Assembly: GCA_003509825.1 (NCBI GenBank)
Contig: DOMT01000092.1
Location: forward strand, 1-7,258
Direction of reading: 5' to 3'
Length of the DNA: 7,258 bases
DNA from: Coriobacteriia bacterium
GTDB taxonomy: Bacteria > Actinomycetota > Coriobacteriia > Coriobacteriales > UBA8131
The translations under genes and the position numbers were made by a program. This document shows, piece after piece, positions 1-5,986 of this stretch. How positions within the stretch are numbered: position 1 is the stretch's first letter; each line of letters starts with the position of its first letter. Below the pieces are notes generated by a model that saw only the letters and a list, made by a program, of their open reading frames with translations, was not told the origin of the DNA and searched no databases.

Positions 1-797
1 TACTGGAGCTCCAGAGCCATCGCGATCACCTGCAGGAGATGGTCGATGAGAAGACCGACGAGTTACTGCGGGTCAACAAAAAACTCAAGCAGCGCGACAA
101 AATCACCCTCGATCTGCTGGCAAAAGCCTCCGATATGCGCGACAACGAAACCGGCGCCCACATCGAGCGCGTCGTGCTGTTCACCGAAGTCATCGTCAAA
201 GACCTCCTGCAAAACCCGAGGGAGGGCTACGAGATTTCCGAGCAGTACGGCGATGACATCATCAGCACCGTCAAGCTTCATGACCTGGGCAAACTCGCCA
301 TGCCCGACAACATTTTGCTCAAGCCCGCCAAACTGACCCCCGAGGAGTTCGAGGTCATCAAGTCCCACCCGCTTTACGGCGCGAAGATGCTCGACCAGGC
401 GATCGATAATATGGGTGAGGATTCCCTGCTCAAGGCGGCGCTGGAGATCGTCTACGGACATCACGAGAAGTGGGACGGCACGGGATACCCCAACGGCATC
501 AAGGGCAGTAACATCCCCATAAGTGCACGTATCGCGGCGATCGCCGATGTCTTCGATGCCCTGACCTCACACAGACCCTACAAACATGCGTGGGATCCCG
601 ACGAGGCGCTCAAGGCGATATACAACGATTCCGGAAAACACTTCGACCCCTATCTCTGCGAGATAGTCGCACGTCATGAGCAGGAGTTCGTAAAGATAGT
701 CAACACGGTGAGCAACGTCGTGGAATTACCGACCCCGGAGCTGGCGAAGATCGAGGAGCTGAAGATCAGACACTTTCCGTCGGAACCAAATGAATGA
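1..797 (+). CDS. HD-GYP domain c-di-GMP phosphodiesterase, C-terminal part (5' partial)
   Basis: This enzyme likely hydrolyses cyclic di-GMP in the cytoplasm. The reading frame is open from base 3, so the gene begins outside the window; the ATG at 39 is internal and not a credible start. The first visible residues (LELQSHRDHLQEMV, then EKTDEL) form the charged coiled-coil linker typical between a response-regulator receiver domain and HD-GYP, so a RpfG-like REC-HD-GYP protein is inferred. The HD-GYP signature is complete: ETGAHIERV near the start, KLHDLGK with the metal-binding HD at 279-284, the HPLYG histidine, HHEKWDGTGYP from 459, and the helix IADVFDALTSHRPYK. No metal ligand appears lost, so activity is expected. 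A tail of about 40 residues follows the domain. The gene is co-directional with the Hpt gene 68 bp downstream, a possible phosphorelay partner. Function is high confidence; the missing N-terminus is inference. Confidence 0.93.
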   Translation, partial: LELQSHRDHLQEMVDEKTDELLRVNKKLKQRDKITLDLLAKASDMRDNETGAHIERVVLFTEVIVKDLLQNPREGYEISEQYGDDIISTVKLHDLGKLAMPDNILLKPAKLTPEEFEVIKSHPLYGAKMLDQAIDNMGEDSLLKAALEIVYGHHEKWDGTGYPNGIKGSNIPISARIAAIADVFDALTSHRPYKHAWDPDEALKAIYNDSGKHFDPYLCEIVARHEQEFVKIVNTVSNVVELPTPELAKIEELKIRHFPSEPNE

Positions 798-822
798 TGC
801 AGTTTGAATAAGCCCGATGACC

Positions 823-828
823 TATAAT
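823..828 (+). promoter_or_regulatory. Candidate -10 box of the Hpt gene
   Basis: A perfect TATAAT lies 37 bp before the Hpt start codon, in the only gap between the two plus-strand genes. No good -35 element is placed 16-18 bp upstream; TTGAAT at 804-809 is only 13 bp away. It may be a weak or activator-dependent promoter that lets the Hpt gene be expressed apart from the HD-GYP gene. The call rests on the hexamer and its location only. Confidence 0.45.
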
Positions 829-865
829 GTATTAACGGCATCGTTTACTGAAGAATCGAGGCGAT

Positions 866-1501
866 ATGCCGACTTCGAATGAAGCGCTCAAGGAAATACT
901 CAAAAACAACCCTATCGACGGGGTTGACTTCGACGACGGATTAAAGCGTTTCGGCGGTCAGGTTTCCATATACGTCCGCATCGTCAAGTCGTTCATCGCC
1001 TCCACCCCCGAAACTCTCGAGCTACTCTCCACCTGCGGCTCGGACGGGCATGAGGATTACACCATACGCGTTCACGGACTCAAAGGCAGCTGTTACGGTA
1101 TCAGCGCAACGCCGCACGGTGACGAGGCGAAGGCGCTCGAGATGGCCGCAAAAGGCGACGACTGGGTTTGCGTAAAGCGCGATACCCCACAACTCATAGA
1201 ACGGGTAAAGCTGCTGATATCCGACCTCGAAGCCCTGGTGACGAAGCTCGACGCCGACAAAGAAAGCGGTAACGACATCCGTCCCCGGACGGATACGCCG
1301 GACAAACAGGTTCTCCGGCGGCTTTTATCGGCAACGAAGAGTTTTGACATCGAGGCCATCAGGCAATCGATCGCGGACCTCGACACCGTGAAGTATGACA
1401 AGTACCCCGATCTGGTGGATGAACTGAACCGCAACCTGACGAACTTCAGATATGATTTGATAGAGGATAAGGTCGGTGAGCTTTTGGAAGAGTCCGCCTA
1501 G
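866..1501 (+). CDS. Histidine phosphotransfer (Hpt) domain protein with extra C-terminal helical domain
   Basis: This is a cytoplasmic phosphorelay intermediate that would carry a phosphoryl group between receiver domains. The N-terminal ~120 residues form an Hpt helical bundle; the motif RVHGLKGSCYGISA contains the phospho-accepting His70 (codon 1073-1075) followed by the family's conserved LKGS and small residues. After a polar linker (about 130-147), a second all-helical segment (about 148-211) resembles the tail that follows Hpt domains in some hybrid kinases of Clostridia and Coriobacteriia; its function is unknown to me. There is no kinase ATPase or receiver domain, so it is a stand-alone Hpt. 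The start is supported by GAGG at 858-861, 4 bp before the ATG, and by a TATAAT box further upstream. Proximity to the HD-GYP gene, which probably carries a receiver domain, makes that protein the leading candidate partner. The stop lies 11 bp from the stop of the convergent GGDEF gene. Confidence 0.88.
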   Translation: MPTSNEALKEILKNNPIDGVDFDDGLKRFGGQVSIYVRIVKSFIASTPETLELLSTCGSDGHEDYTIRVHGLKGSCYGISATPHGDEAKALEMAAKGDDWVCVKRDTPQLIERVKLLISDLEALVTKLDADKESGNDIRPRTDTPDKQVLRRLLSATKSFDIEAIRQSIADLDTVKYDKYPDLVDELNRNLTNFRYDLIEDKVGELLEESA

Positions 1502-1503
1502 CG

Positions 1504-1545
1504 AGGCGGCAATCAGTTCCTTCGCTCCGCCTTATGCGCCTTTTT
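1504..1545 (+). terminator. Weak candidate terminator between convergent genes
   Basis: AGGCGG (1504-1509) can pair with CCGCCT (1527-1532) across a 17-nt loop, and a run of five T residues begins at 1541. The arm spans the convergence point of the Hpt and GGDEF genes, where a terminator is expected. The T run sits 8 nt beyond the stem and the right arm lies inside the end of the GGDEF gene, so the match to an intrinsic terminator is poor. Confidence 0.22.
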
Positions 1546-2751
1546 ATAGTGGTACATCCTCTCATCGGCCAAACCGAGTAGATCGCTGAGCGGCATCTTG
1601 TTATCCGCGTCCACTTTGATGACACCGTAACTCACGGAGTGGCGGTAGCGGGGCTCGATCTCCTTGCCCGTTTTGATCAGATCACAACGCAGCTCCTCCA
1701 AGCGTTGTTCGGCGGCCTCCTGCTCCCAGTCCTTTGCAAGCAGCATGAACTCATCACCACCGAGCCTACAGACGAAGGCTCCCTCGGAAAACAATCTCAA
1801 CAAACTTGCCACCTCGAGGATATAGCGATCCCCCTCGTTGTGACCGAAGACATCATTGACGTATTTAAGGCTGTCCATATCCGCGAAGCACAGTACGAAA
1901 TCCTGCTTATGATCCAGCCATTTGTTGAGGGTGAGCATGCCGAAGTGACGACTGTAAACCCCCGTTTGCTGATCGTAATTGGCGATCTCCTGAAGGCTTG
2001 CCATCGCCCTACGGGTTTGGGTCTGATCGGTGAATATGAAGGCGGCGGCATCCTGTGAACCCCATTTAAGCGCCCGGATGTCCACGGCGAAGAACTGGAA
2101 ATTACCTTCGCTGATGAGCTCGATCTCTTTTTCCGATCGTTCATCGGAACCGATGCTCGTCAGGCTGTCCTCGATCCAAGCAAACAGTTTTTCGGCGGAG
2201 GTACGGTCCTGCAACACCCGCTCGATGGGATGGTTCTGAAACAACTTCTCCTTGCTATGTACATCCAAAACCAACACCAGTTGCGGCATCTGCCGGGTGA
2301 TATCCTCCAAAACACCGAGGTTGAGCGCGAGTGCCTGCGATTTGCGTATACCCGCCCGAATCTCTTCCTCAAGTGCTTTCTGGCGCCAGTCAAGCTGCAC
2401 CACCATATTGTTGATGGCCTCGGAGAAATCGCCCATGAAATTGATGCGTTGCTGGTAATCGCCCTTGGCGATCTGCTGTGTTTGCCAGGTAAGATGGCGC
2501 AGGGTTGCTTGGAGCGATTTAAGCCCCGGGGCAACTTCGTTACCCGTTGTCAGCGGCCTGGTATCCAGATCACCCCGGGCGATGTCGGCAGCCAAAATGC
2601 TGGCCTCACGCACGCTTTGCACATAGTAAAGCAAGCCCTTGGCAAAATCCCGGAACTCCTCGGGGATGTCTTTAGGATCGAGATGGGCTTCCGCAGGATT
2701 ATAGAGGGCGTTTTTAAGATAATCGAACAGACGCTGAGCTACGGGATCCAT
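1513..2751 (-). CDS. Soluble HAMP-like/PAS-like GGDEF diguanylate cyclase
   Basis: The protein likely makes c-di-GMP from two GTP. The C-terminal GGDEF domain (about residues 255-408) has the metal-binding FADMDSLKYVND segment (D291, with N299/D300), GH at 303-304, and an intact GGDEF at 331-335 (bases 1747-1761), followed by the SVSYGV strand and a final ADERMYHYKK helix. The product-inhibition I-site RxxD expected just before GGDEF is absent (FSEG there), suggesting little feedback control through that site. Residues ~50-130 hold helical repeats with ARGDLDTR and AKGDYQQR, resembling HAMP units, though no transmembrane helix is present. Residues ~155-245 look PAS-like, starting QLVLVLDV. 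The protein is therefore predicted cytosolic and signal-responsive. It lies 76 bp downstream of the V4R gene on the same strand, so co-transcription is likely. The upstream GGTGTGAG is a modest ribosome binding site. The HAMP and PAS assignments are less certain than GGDEF. Confidence 0.92.
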   Translation of the reverse strand: MDPVAQRLFDYLKNALYNPAEAHLDPKDIPEEFRDFAKGLLYYVQSVREASILAADIARGDLDTRPLTTGNEVAPGLKSLQATLRHLTWQTQQIAKGDYQQRINFMGDFSEAINNMVVQLDWRQKALEEEIRAGIRKSQALALNLGVLEDITRQMPQLVLVLDVHSKEKLFQNHPIERVLQDRTSAEKLFAWIEDSLTSIGSDERSEKEIELISEGNFQFFAVDIRALKWGSQDAAAFIFTDQTQTRRAMASLQEIANYDQQTGVYSRHFGMLTLNKWLDHKQDFVLCFADMDSLKYVNDVFGHNEGDRYILEVASLLRLFSEGAFVCRLGGDEFMLLAKDWEQEAAEQRLEELRCDLIKTGKEIEPRYRHSVSYGVIKVDADNKMPLSDLLGLADERMYHYKKAHKAERRN

Positions 2752-2770
2752 AACTCACACCATCCCGATA

Positions 2771-2805
2771 GACCGGACACACCGCTCGCAAACGGATTTC
2801 CGGTC
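2771..2805. repeat. Inverted repeat between the V4R and GGDEF genes
   Basis: GACCGG at 2771-2776 and CCGGTC at 2800-2805 form a perfect 6-bp inverted repeat with a 23-bp spacer. A smaller CCG/CGG pair lies inside. It sits in the only gap between the two minus-strand genes and could fold in their shared transcript, influencing the ratio of the two products, or be an operator. There is no T run after it, so it is not a standard terminator. It could be chance. Confidence 0.3.
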
Positions 2806-2827
2806 GCATTCGATAGACTTGAAAAGC

Positions 2828-3364
2828 TTAGGCGATCGCCGTTCCCGAGAAACGACAAACCCTGTCTCCGTTGGCCCAACAGTCAATTTCTTTCACGTCG
2901 TATTTCGTACCCGTGAATGCCTCCAGGATTCCGGCGATGAAGCCTTCATCGTAAAAACACACGGTCTCATCCGTTACAGGTAATCCGCTGCAGTCCAGAT
3001 CCTGCCCGACGGTCAACACCAGATTACCGGTGGCCGTATCGAACGATTCCAGCCGCAGGATTCCGATCTTCATATCGGAAAGTGTTTGATGGAGGTTGGC
3101 AACGAACGTATCCAGATCGACATTCAGATCCAGCACGTTTTTCGCAAACTCGGTGCCTGCCAAAAAACCCGCGTCACGCCACAGCTCATTGGCTCTTTCC
3201 ATGCCGTATTCATGTGTTAACACGTCCAGCATGGTAAACTGCATGAGCCGGTATATCAGCACAGGCATTTCCTCCCCCAGATCACCTCGACCTTGCTTGA
3301 TGTCCCCGAGGTTCTCCCACTTGAATTTATTGTGCGATGACGCAGTTTGAAAAACATTCTCCAT
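2828..3364 (-). CDS. V4R domain protein, predicted small-molecule sensor
   Basis: This is a 178-residue soluble protein ending in a V4R (4-vinyl reductase) domain, a family known or predicted to bind small hydrophobic ligands and found in regulators such as the XylR/DmpR N-terminal region and in bacteriochlorophyll and archaeal proteins. The diagnostic C-terminal pattern is visible: DLDCSGLPV, then CFYDEGFIAGILEAF, and finally EIDCWANGDRVCRF. This gives four cysteines (125, 136, 162, 170) at the positions typical of the family, the last two in the C-x7-C-x-F ending. The N-terminal ~90 residues are helical and may dimerise. No DNA-binding or enzymatic domain is fused. AGGAG at 3373-3377, 8 bp from the ATG, fixes the start. 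It is the first gene of a pair with the GGDEF cyclase, so it may report ligand state to that enzyme; this is inferred from gene order only. The ligand is unknown. Confidence 0.82.
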   Translation of the reverse strand: MENVFQTASSHNKFKWENLGDIKQGRGDLGEEMPVLIYRLMQFTMLDVLTHEYGMERANELWRDAGFLAGTEFAKNVLDLNVDLDTFVANLHQTLSDMKIGILRLESFDTATGNLVLTVGQDLDCSGLPVTDETVCFYDEGFIAGILEAFTGTKYDVKEIDCWANGDRVCRFSGTAIA

Positions 3365-3464
3365 AGCAATAACTCCTCACGTATCAGATAGGTATAAGAA
3401 ACGTAGCTCACGATGTGCTTACAACTCGGTTCATATGCTCTTTTGCTATCCCCAATCACCAGAC

Positions 3465-3493
3465 AGTATACCTAATCCGAGGCCTGCCGTCAC
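3465..3493 (-). promoter_or_regulatory. Candidate sigma-70-type promoter for the V4R-GGDEF pair
   Basis: On the minus strand, GTGACG (3488-3493) and TATACT (3465-3470) are separated by 17 bp, matching 4/6 and 5/6 of the consensus. Transcription would start near 3458, giving a leader of about 94 nt before the V4R start. This is the sole gap larger than 20 bp between the pilus operon and the V4R gene. A second weaker box, TTATAC on the minus strand near 3393-3398, has no good -35 partner. I saw no recognisable riboswitch in the leader and no clear terminator for the upstream pilus operon in 3365-3502. Confidence 0.5.
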
Positions 3494-3502
3494 TCACCTT
3501 TT

Positions 3503-4600
3503 CTACAGACGATCGGCAATATCGTCCTTGTTGTTATGCCTGCTCACGGCAAGCTTCTCCAAGGCATCCGGCTGGAGTGCGTATTTGATCATATTTTGAA
3601 AGGAGATGGTGCCGGTTTCATACAGTTTGAGCAGGCTGGCATCCATACCGATCATGCCCTCTTCGCCGCTCGAACTGATGACCGCCGGTATCTGATGGGT
3701 GCGTCCGTCGCGGATCAGATTCCTTACCGCGGCATTGGCCAGCATGATCTCGAAGGCCGGAATCATGTCGCCTTGCTCGGAGGGAATCAGCTGCTGCGAA
3801 ACCACAGCCTGAAGCACCATGGAGAGCTGCATGCGTATCTGGTTTTGCTGCTCGGCCGGAAAGGAATCCACCAGTCGGTCGATGGTATTGGTGGCACCGT
3901 TGGTGTGCAGGGTGGAGAGCACCAGGTGGCCGGTCTCGGCCGCGGTGATAGCGGTGGCGATGGTCTCGGCATCCCTCATCTCGCCGATGAGGATGACATT
4001 GGGGCTCTGGCGCAGCGCGGCGCGCAGCGCACGGGCATACGACGTGGTATCGATGTCGATCTCGCGCTGGGTTACCAGGCTCTTGTTGTGGCGATGCAAA
4101 AACTCGATGGGGTTTTCCAGGGTGATGACATGCGCGTTGCGCGTTTTATTGATGTGGTCGATGATGGTGGCGAGCGTGGTGGTCTTACCGGATCCCGCGG
4201 GACCGGTAATCAACACCAGGCCGCGGCTCAGCTCGGCGAGCCTCGAGACGTCCGCAGGGATATGCAAGGCATCGGGATCGGGCATGTCGAAGGAGACGAC
4301 GCGGATCACCGCTGCGAAGGTTCCGCGCTGACGATAGGCGTTCGCACGAAATCTCGACACACCTTTGATTGCGAACGAGAAGTCATCGTCGCCCGTCTCC
4401 ACCAAAGTCGAGCCCGAGCGGTTCTCCGCAAGTTCATAGATCTCCCGGATGAAATCCTGCGTATCTTGCGGCGAGAATGTATTGTCATCGAAATTACTGA
4501 TTACGTTACCCTGTTTGTAGCTGATGGGTCTACCGGTGATGATGAAGATATCCGAAACACCCTTTTCCACCATCTGTTTGAGGATTTCCTGCGCGTTCAT
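3503..4600 (-). CDS. pilT: PilT-family type IV pilus retraction ATPase
   Basis: This hexameric cytoplasmic ATPase is expected to drive disassembly or retraction of a pilus by acting on the GspF/PilC platform. At 365 residues it is near the normal PilT length. The N-terminal domain carries the PilT-type opening (EKGVSDIFI, then GRPISYKQG). The core has Walker A GPAGSGKT (133-140, bases 4181-4204), an Asp-box region ITLENPIEFLH with Glu162 and Glu166 but Asn163 where the usual residue is Asp, Walker B NVILIGEMRD with Glu207, and a His box TGHLVLSTLHTN. The AVRNLIRDGRTHQI segment, diagnostic of PilT rather than PilB/GspE, is at 291-304. AGGAAGGA at 4608-4615 sits 7 bp from the ATG. It is the last gene of the operon, 19 bp after the PilX-like gene. 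Retraction could support twitching, adhesion or DNA uptake; which one cannot be told here. No PilB extension ATPase is in the window; it may lie upstream of pilC. Confidence 0.95.
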   Translation of the reverse strand: MNAQEILKQMVEKGVSDIFIITGRPISYKQGNVISNFDDNTFSPQDTQDFIREIYELAENRSGSTLVETGDDDFSFAIKGVSRFRANAYRQRGTFAAVIRVVSFDMPDPDALHIPADVSRLAELSRGLVLITGPAGSGKTTTLATIIDHINKTRNAHVITLENPIEFLHRHNKSLVTQREIDIDTTSYARALRAALRQSPNVILIGEMRDAETIATAITAAETGHLVLSTLHTNGATNTIDRLVDSFPAEQQNQIRMQLSMVLQAVVSQQLIPSEQGDMIPAFEIMLANAAVRNLIRDGRTHQIPAVISSSGEEGMIGMDASLLKLYETGTISFQNMIKYALQPDALEKLAVSRHNNKDDIADRL

Positions 4601-4618
4601 TTACCAGTCCTTCCTTTT

Positions 4619-4643
4619 GTCACTGCTGAGGCTCTGCGGTGAC
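4619..4643 (-). repeat. Imperfect palindrome just upstream of the pilT ribosome binding site
   Basis: A 25-bp stretch pairs at 10 of 12 positions around a central base: GTCAC/GTGAC outer arms, one mismatch, a GC/GC step, another mismatch, then GAG/CTC. In the minus-strand RNA it would form a stem ending 3 nt before the pilT Shine-Dalgarno AGGAAGGA. It overlaps the last codons and stop of the preceding 143-aa gene. It may tune translation or mRNA processing between that gene and pilT, but it has no T run and is unlikely to be a terminator. Confidence 0.35.
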
Positions 4644-5051
4644 TTGCCATTTTGTTATCTCAATCGTTGCATTGTCATGTATCGTTAATTCCACATCCAA
4701 GCTTCGAACATCGTCCACAACGAAGCTCTGTGAAAGGGTTACCTGCCCTGAAGAAGACGTTCCGGTCCGATAGCCGGCCGCGCTGAGTTTGCTCGTTACA
4801 CTCGCCTGCCCCGAGTACAGCACGTCTTGCACCTCCGCCAACCACAACTCCGCTGCAAGGTCCGCGGTATAGTAGTCCACCATCGCATCGGTCGCCTTGT
4901 TTGAGAGACTCAGATCCGCACGGGCGGTTACCAGAGCGAGCACCGAAAAACAGGTGAGGAGTACGGCGACGAGAATCGTCACCAACGTTGCCAAGCCCAC
5001 GCCGAGCGCCGCCCTCGCACCCCTTGGGGCGGCTTGTCGCTTTTCCGTCAT
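4620..5051 (-). CDS. Single-pass membrane protein of the pilus operon, PilX-like minor pilin candidate
   Basis: This 143-residue protein has a short basic N-terminus (EKRQ, RGAR), one long hydrophobic helix at about 15-42, and then an amphipathic continuation (ARADLSLSNKATDAM, then VDYYTADLAAELWLAEVQ) that extends the helix outward as in pilins. A C-terminal region of about 60 residues is strand-rich and ends in ITKWQV. This layout fits PilX-like minor pilins, and I recall similar unnamed proteins in pilus-like operons of Clostridia and Coriobacteriia. No canonical prepilin peptidase site (Gly before Phe, with Glu at +5) is visible, so it may be an uncleaved assembly factor. It starts 1 bp after the stop of the 145-aa gene, with GGTGAG nearby as ribosome binding site, and stops 19 bp before pilT. 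Translational coupling is likely. That it is a real gene is confident; the exact role is not. Confidence 0.72.
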   Translation of the reverse strand: MTEKRQAAPRGARAALGVGLATLVTILVAVLLTCFSVLALVTARADLSLSNKATDAMVDYYTADLAAELWLAEVQDVLYSGQASVTSKLSAAGYRTGTSSSGQVTLSQSFVVDDVRSLDVELTIHDNATIEITKWQVTAEPQQ

Positions 5052-5052
5052 A

Positions 5053-5490
5053 TCATCTCACCGCCCCGGACATCGAAACACCCACATCGTAACTGAAGAG
5101 CTCGGAGGAACCCTCCGAAAGAGTGATGGTGGCAACCTCGACCCTATTCGTCTTATCGGAACCTGCGGCTTCGAAGGTGAGAGTGAAGTACGCCTCTTCC
5201 CTTTCAACGACGTTGAGATCCTTATCGTAAGACCAAACATAGAGGCTTCCCACGCGCTCGGCCGAATCGACGAGGTCCGAACCGTTGATATCGCCTCCGT
5301 CGGCCTTGAAGGCCTCGGCGATCCGTTGGGACGTGATCCCCAATTCCGTCATCGCCAGACTCCTGATGCGCTCTTGCTCGGAGGCGGCAAAAACCTGTAG
5401 ACAGATTATGGAGCACACGGCGAAGATGACGAAAACCAAAACGAGTTCGAGGAAAAACGCCCTGGATAGTGAGGTTTTCCGTAGGGTCAT
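5053..5490 (-). CDS. Prepilin-like/pseudopilin-like single-pass membrane protein
   Basis: This is a 145-residue protein with a short basic leader (MTLRKTSLSR) followed by AFFLELVLVFVIFAVCSI and a hydrophobic helix to about residue 35. The FFLELVLV stretch resembles the type IV prepilin start, including a Glu at residue 15, but the residue before the phenylalanines is Ala rather than Gly. Cleavage by a prepilin peptidase is therefore uncertain: cutting before Ala11 would put Glu at +5, cutting after it at +4. The rest is a helix (SEQERIRSLAMTELGITSQR) and a strand-rich domain. It overlaps the preceding DUF4860 stop by 4 bp (ATGA) and has GGAGGTG at 5495-5501, 4 bp from its ATG. The gene is followed after 1 bp by the PilX-like gene. 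It is probably a minor pilin or pseudopilin of this machine; no specific family name is certain. Confidence 0.72.
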   Translation of the reverse strand: MTLRKTSLSRAFFLELVLVFVIFAVCSIICLQVFAASEQERIRSLAMTELGITSQRIAEAFKADGGDINGSDLVDSAERVGSLYVWSYDKDLNVVEREEAYFTLTFEAAGSDKTNRVEVATITLSEGSSELFSYDVGVSMSGAVR

Positions 5491-5981
5491 CGGGCACCTC
5501 CGCTCCCGGCCGACCTGAGACTCAAGCTGAAGTCCTGCGTTTTGCCGTCGGTCGTGGTAAAGGCGAGATCGATCACCTTATCGCGCGAGCCGGTCATGGT
5601 TATCGTCAGGGACTGCATGGGCATTATCTCCTCACACAGTGCCGGGTCGGGCTCGGTATCCGGCGCAAAGAACCCCTCATACAAGGTACCGTCTTTGACG
5701 AACAGCCAGATCCTATAACCCTGCCCGCTCTTTTTTTCCGTGATCACCAAAGCGTCACTGCCCTCGACGGAGTCGGTTGCGATAACGCCGGCGCTATCGT
5801 TTTGTCTGATTTTTTCCACCACATACAAAGCTCCTGTGCGGTTATCGTAGTTTCTCGCCATCGAATCCGCCGTATTGTGATAGACGTTTGCTCCTATCAT
5901 GCAAAGCAACACCGCACATATGGCATAGATACCGAACAGCAACACGACGACAACGACATCCAAGGAGTATTTTCTTTGCAT
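5487..5981 (-). CDS. DUF4860 family membrane-anchored protein
   Basis: This 164-residue protein has one transmembrane helix at about 7-30 (SLDVVVVVLLFGIYAICAV). The segment right after it fits my recollection of the DUF4860 family: IGANVYHNT (29-37), NYDNRTGALYVVEKIRQND (44-62), then GSDALVIT and a strand region with GYRIWLFVKDGTLYEGFF. The family's function has not been established as far as I know; it occurs in pilus/type II secretion-like operons of Gram-positive anaerobes. The outward-facing part is strand-rich like a pseudopilin head, so an assembly or tip role is a fair inference. A canonical Glu+5 prepilin motif is missing. The ribosome binding site GGGAGGGGAG lies 8 bp before the ATG. 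It begins 5 bp after the 122-aa gene stop and ends in an ATGA overlap with the next gene, indicating translational coupling. The family call is from memory of its sequence pattern. Confidence 0.8.
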   Translation of the reverse strand: MQRKYSLDVVVVVLLFGIYAICAVLLCMIGANVYHNTADSMARNYDNRTGALYVVEKIRQNDSAGVIATDSVEGSDALVITEKKSGQGYRIWLFVKDGTLYEGFFAPDTEPDPALCEEIMPMQSLTITMTGSRDKVIDLAFTTTDGKTQDFSLSLRSAGSGGAR

Positions 5982-5986
5982 AAGCG

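Noticed and set aside
39..41. ATG as the start of the HD-GYP protein.
   Set aside because: The frame is open through base 3 with coiled-coil linker sequence matching REC-HD-GYP proteins, and the truncation is caused by the window edge.
1504..1545. Strong bidirectional terminator between the Hpt and GGDEF genes.
   Set aside because: Only a 6-bp stem with a 17-nt loop and a displaced T run is visible. It is kept as a low-confidence feature, not as a finding.
2230..2916. A 228-codon plus-strand open frame spanning the GGDEF N-terminus, the intergenic gap and the V4R C-terminus.
   Set aside because: It is antisense to two supported genes, its translation resembles no protein family, and I saw no convincing ribosome binding site in front of it.
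3365..3464. Possible c-di-GMP riboswitch in the leader of the V4R-GGDEF pair, attractive given the neighbouring genes.
   Set aside because: By eye none of the conserved c-di-GMP-I or -II core segments is present. A covariance-model search would settle it.
3536..4642. A 368-codon open frame on the plus strand, fully antisense to pilT.
   Set aside because: The opposite strand encodes an unmistakable PilT with every motif. The plus-strand translation has no recognisable domain and an odd composition rich in Gly, His and Asp, as expected from an antisense shadow of a GC-rich gene.
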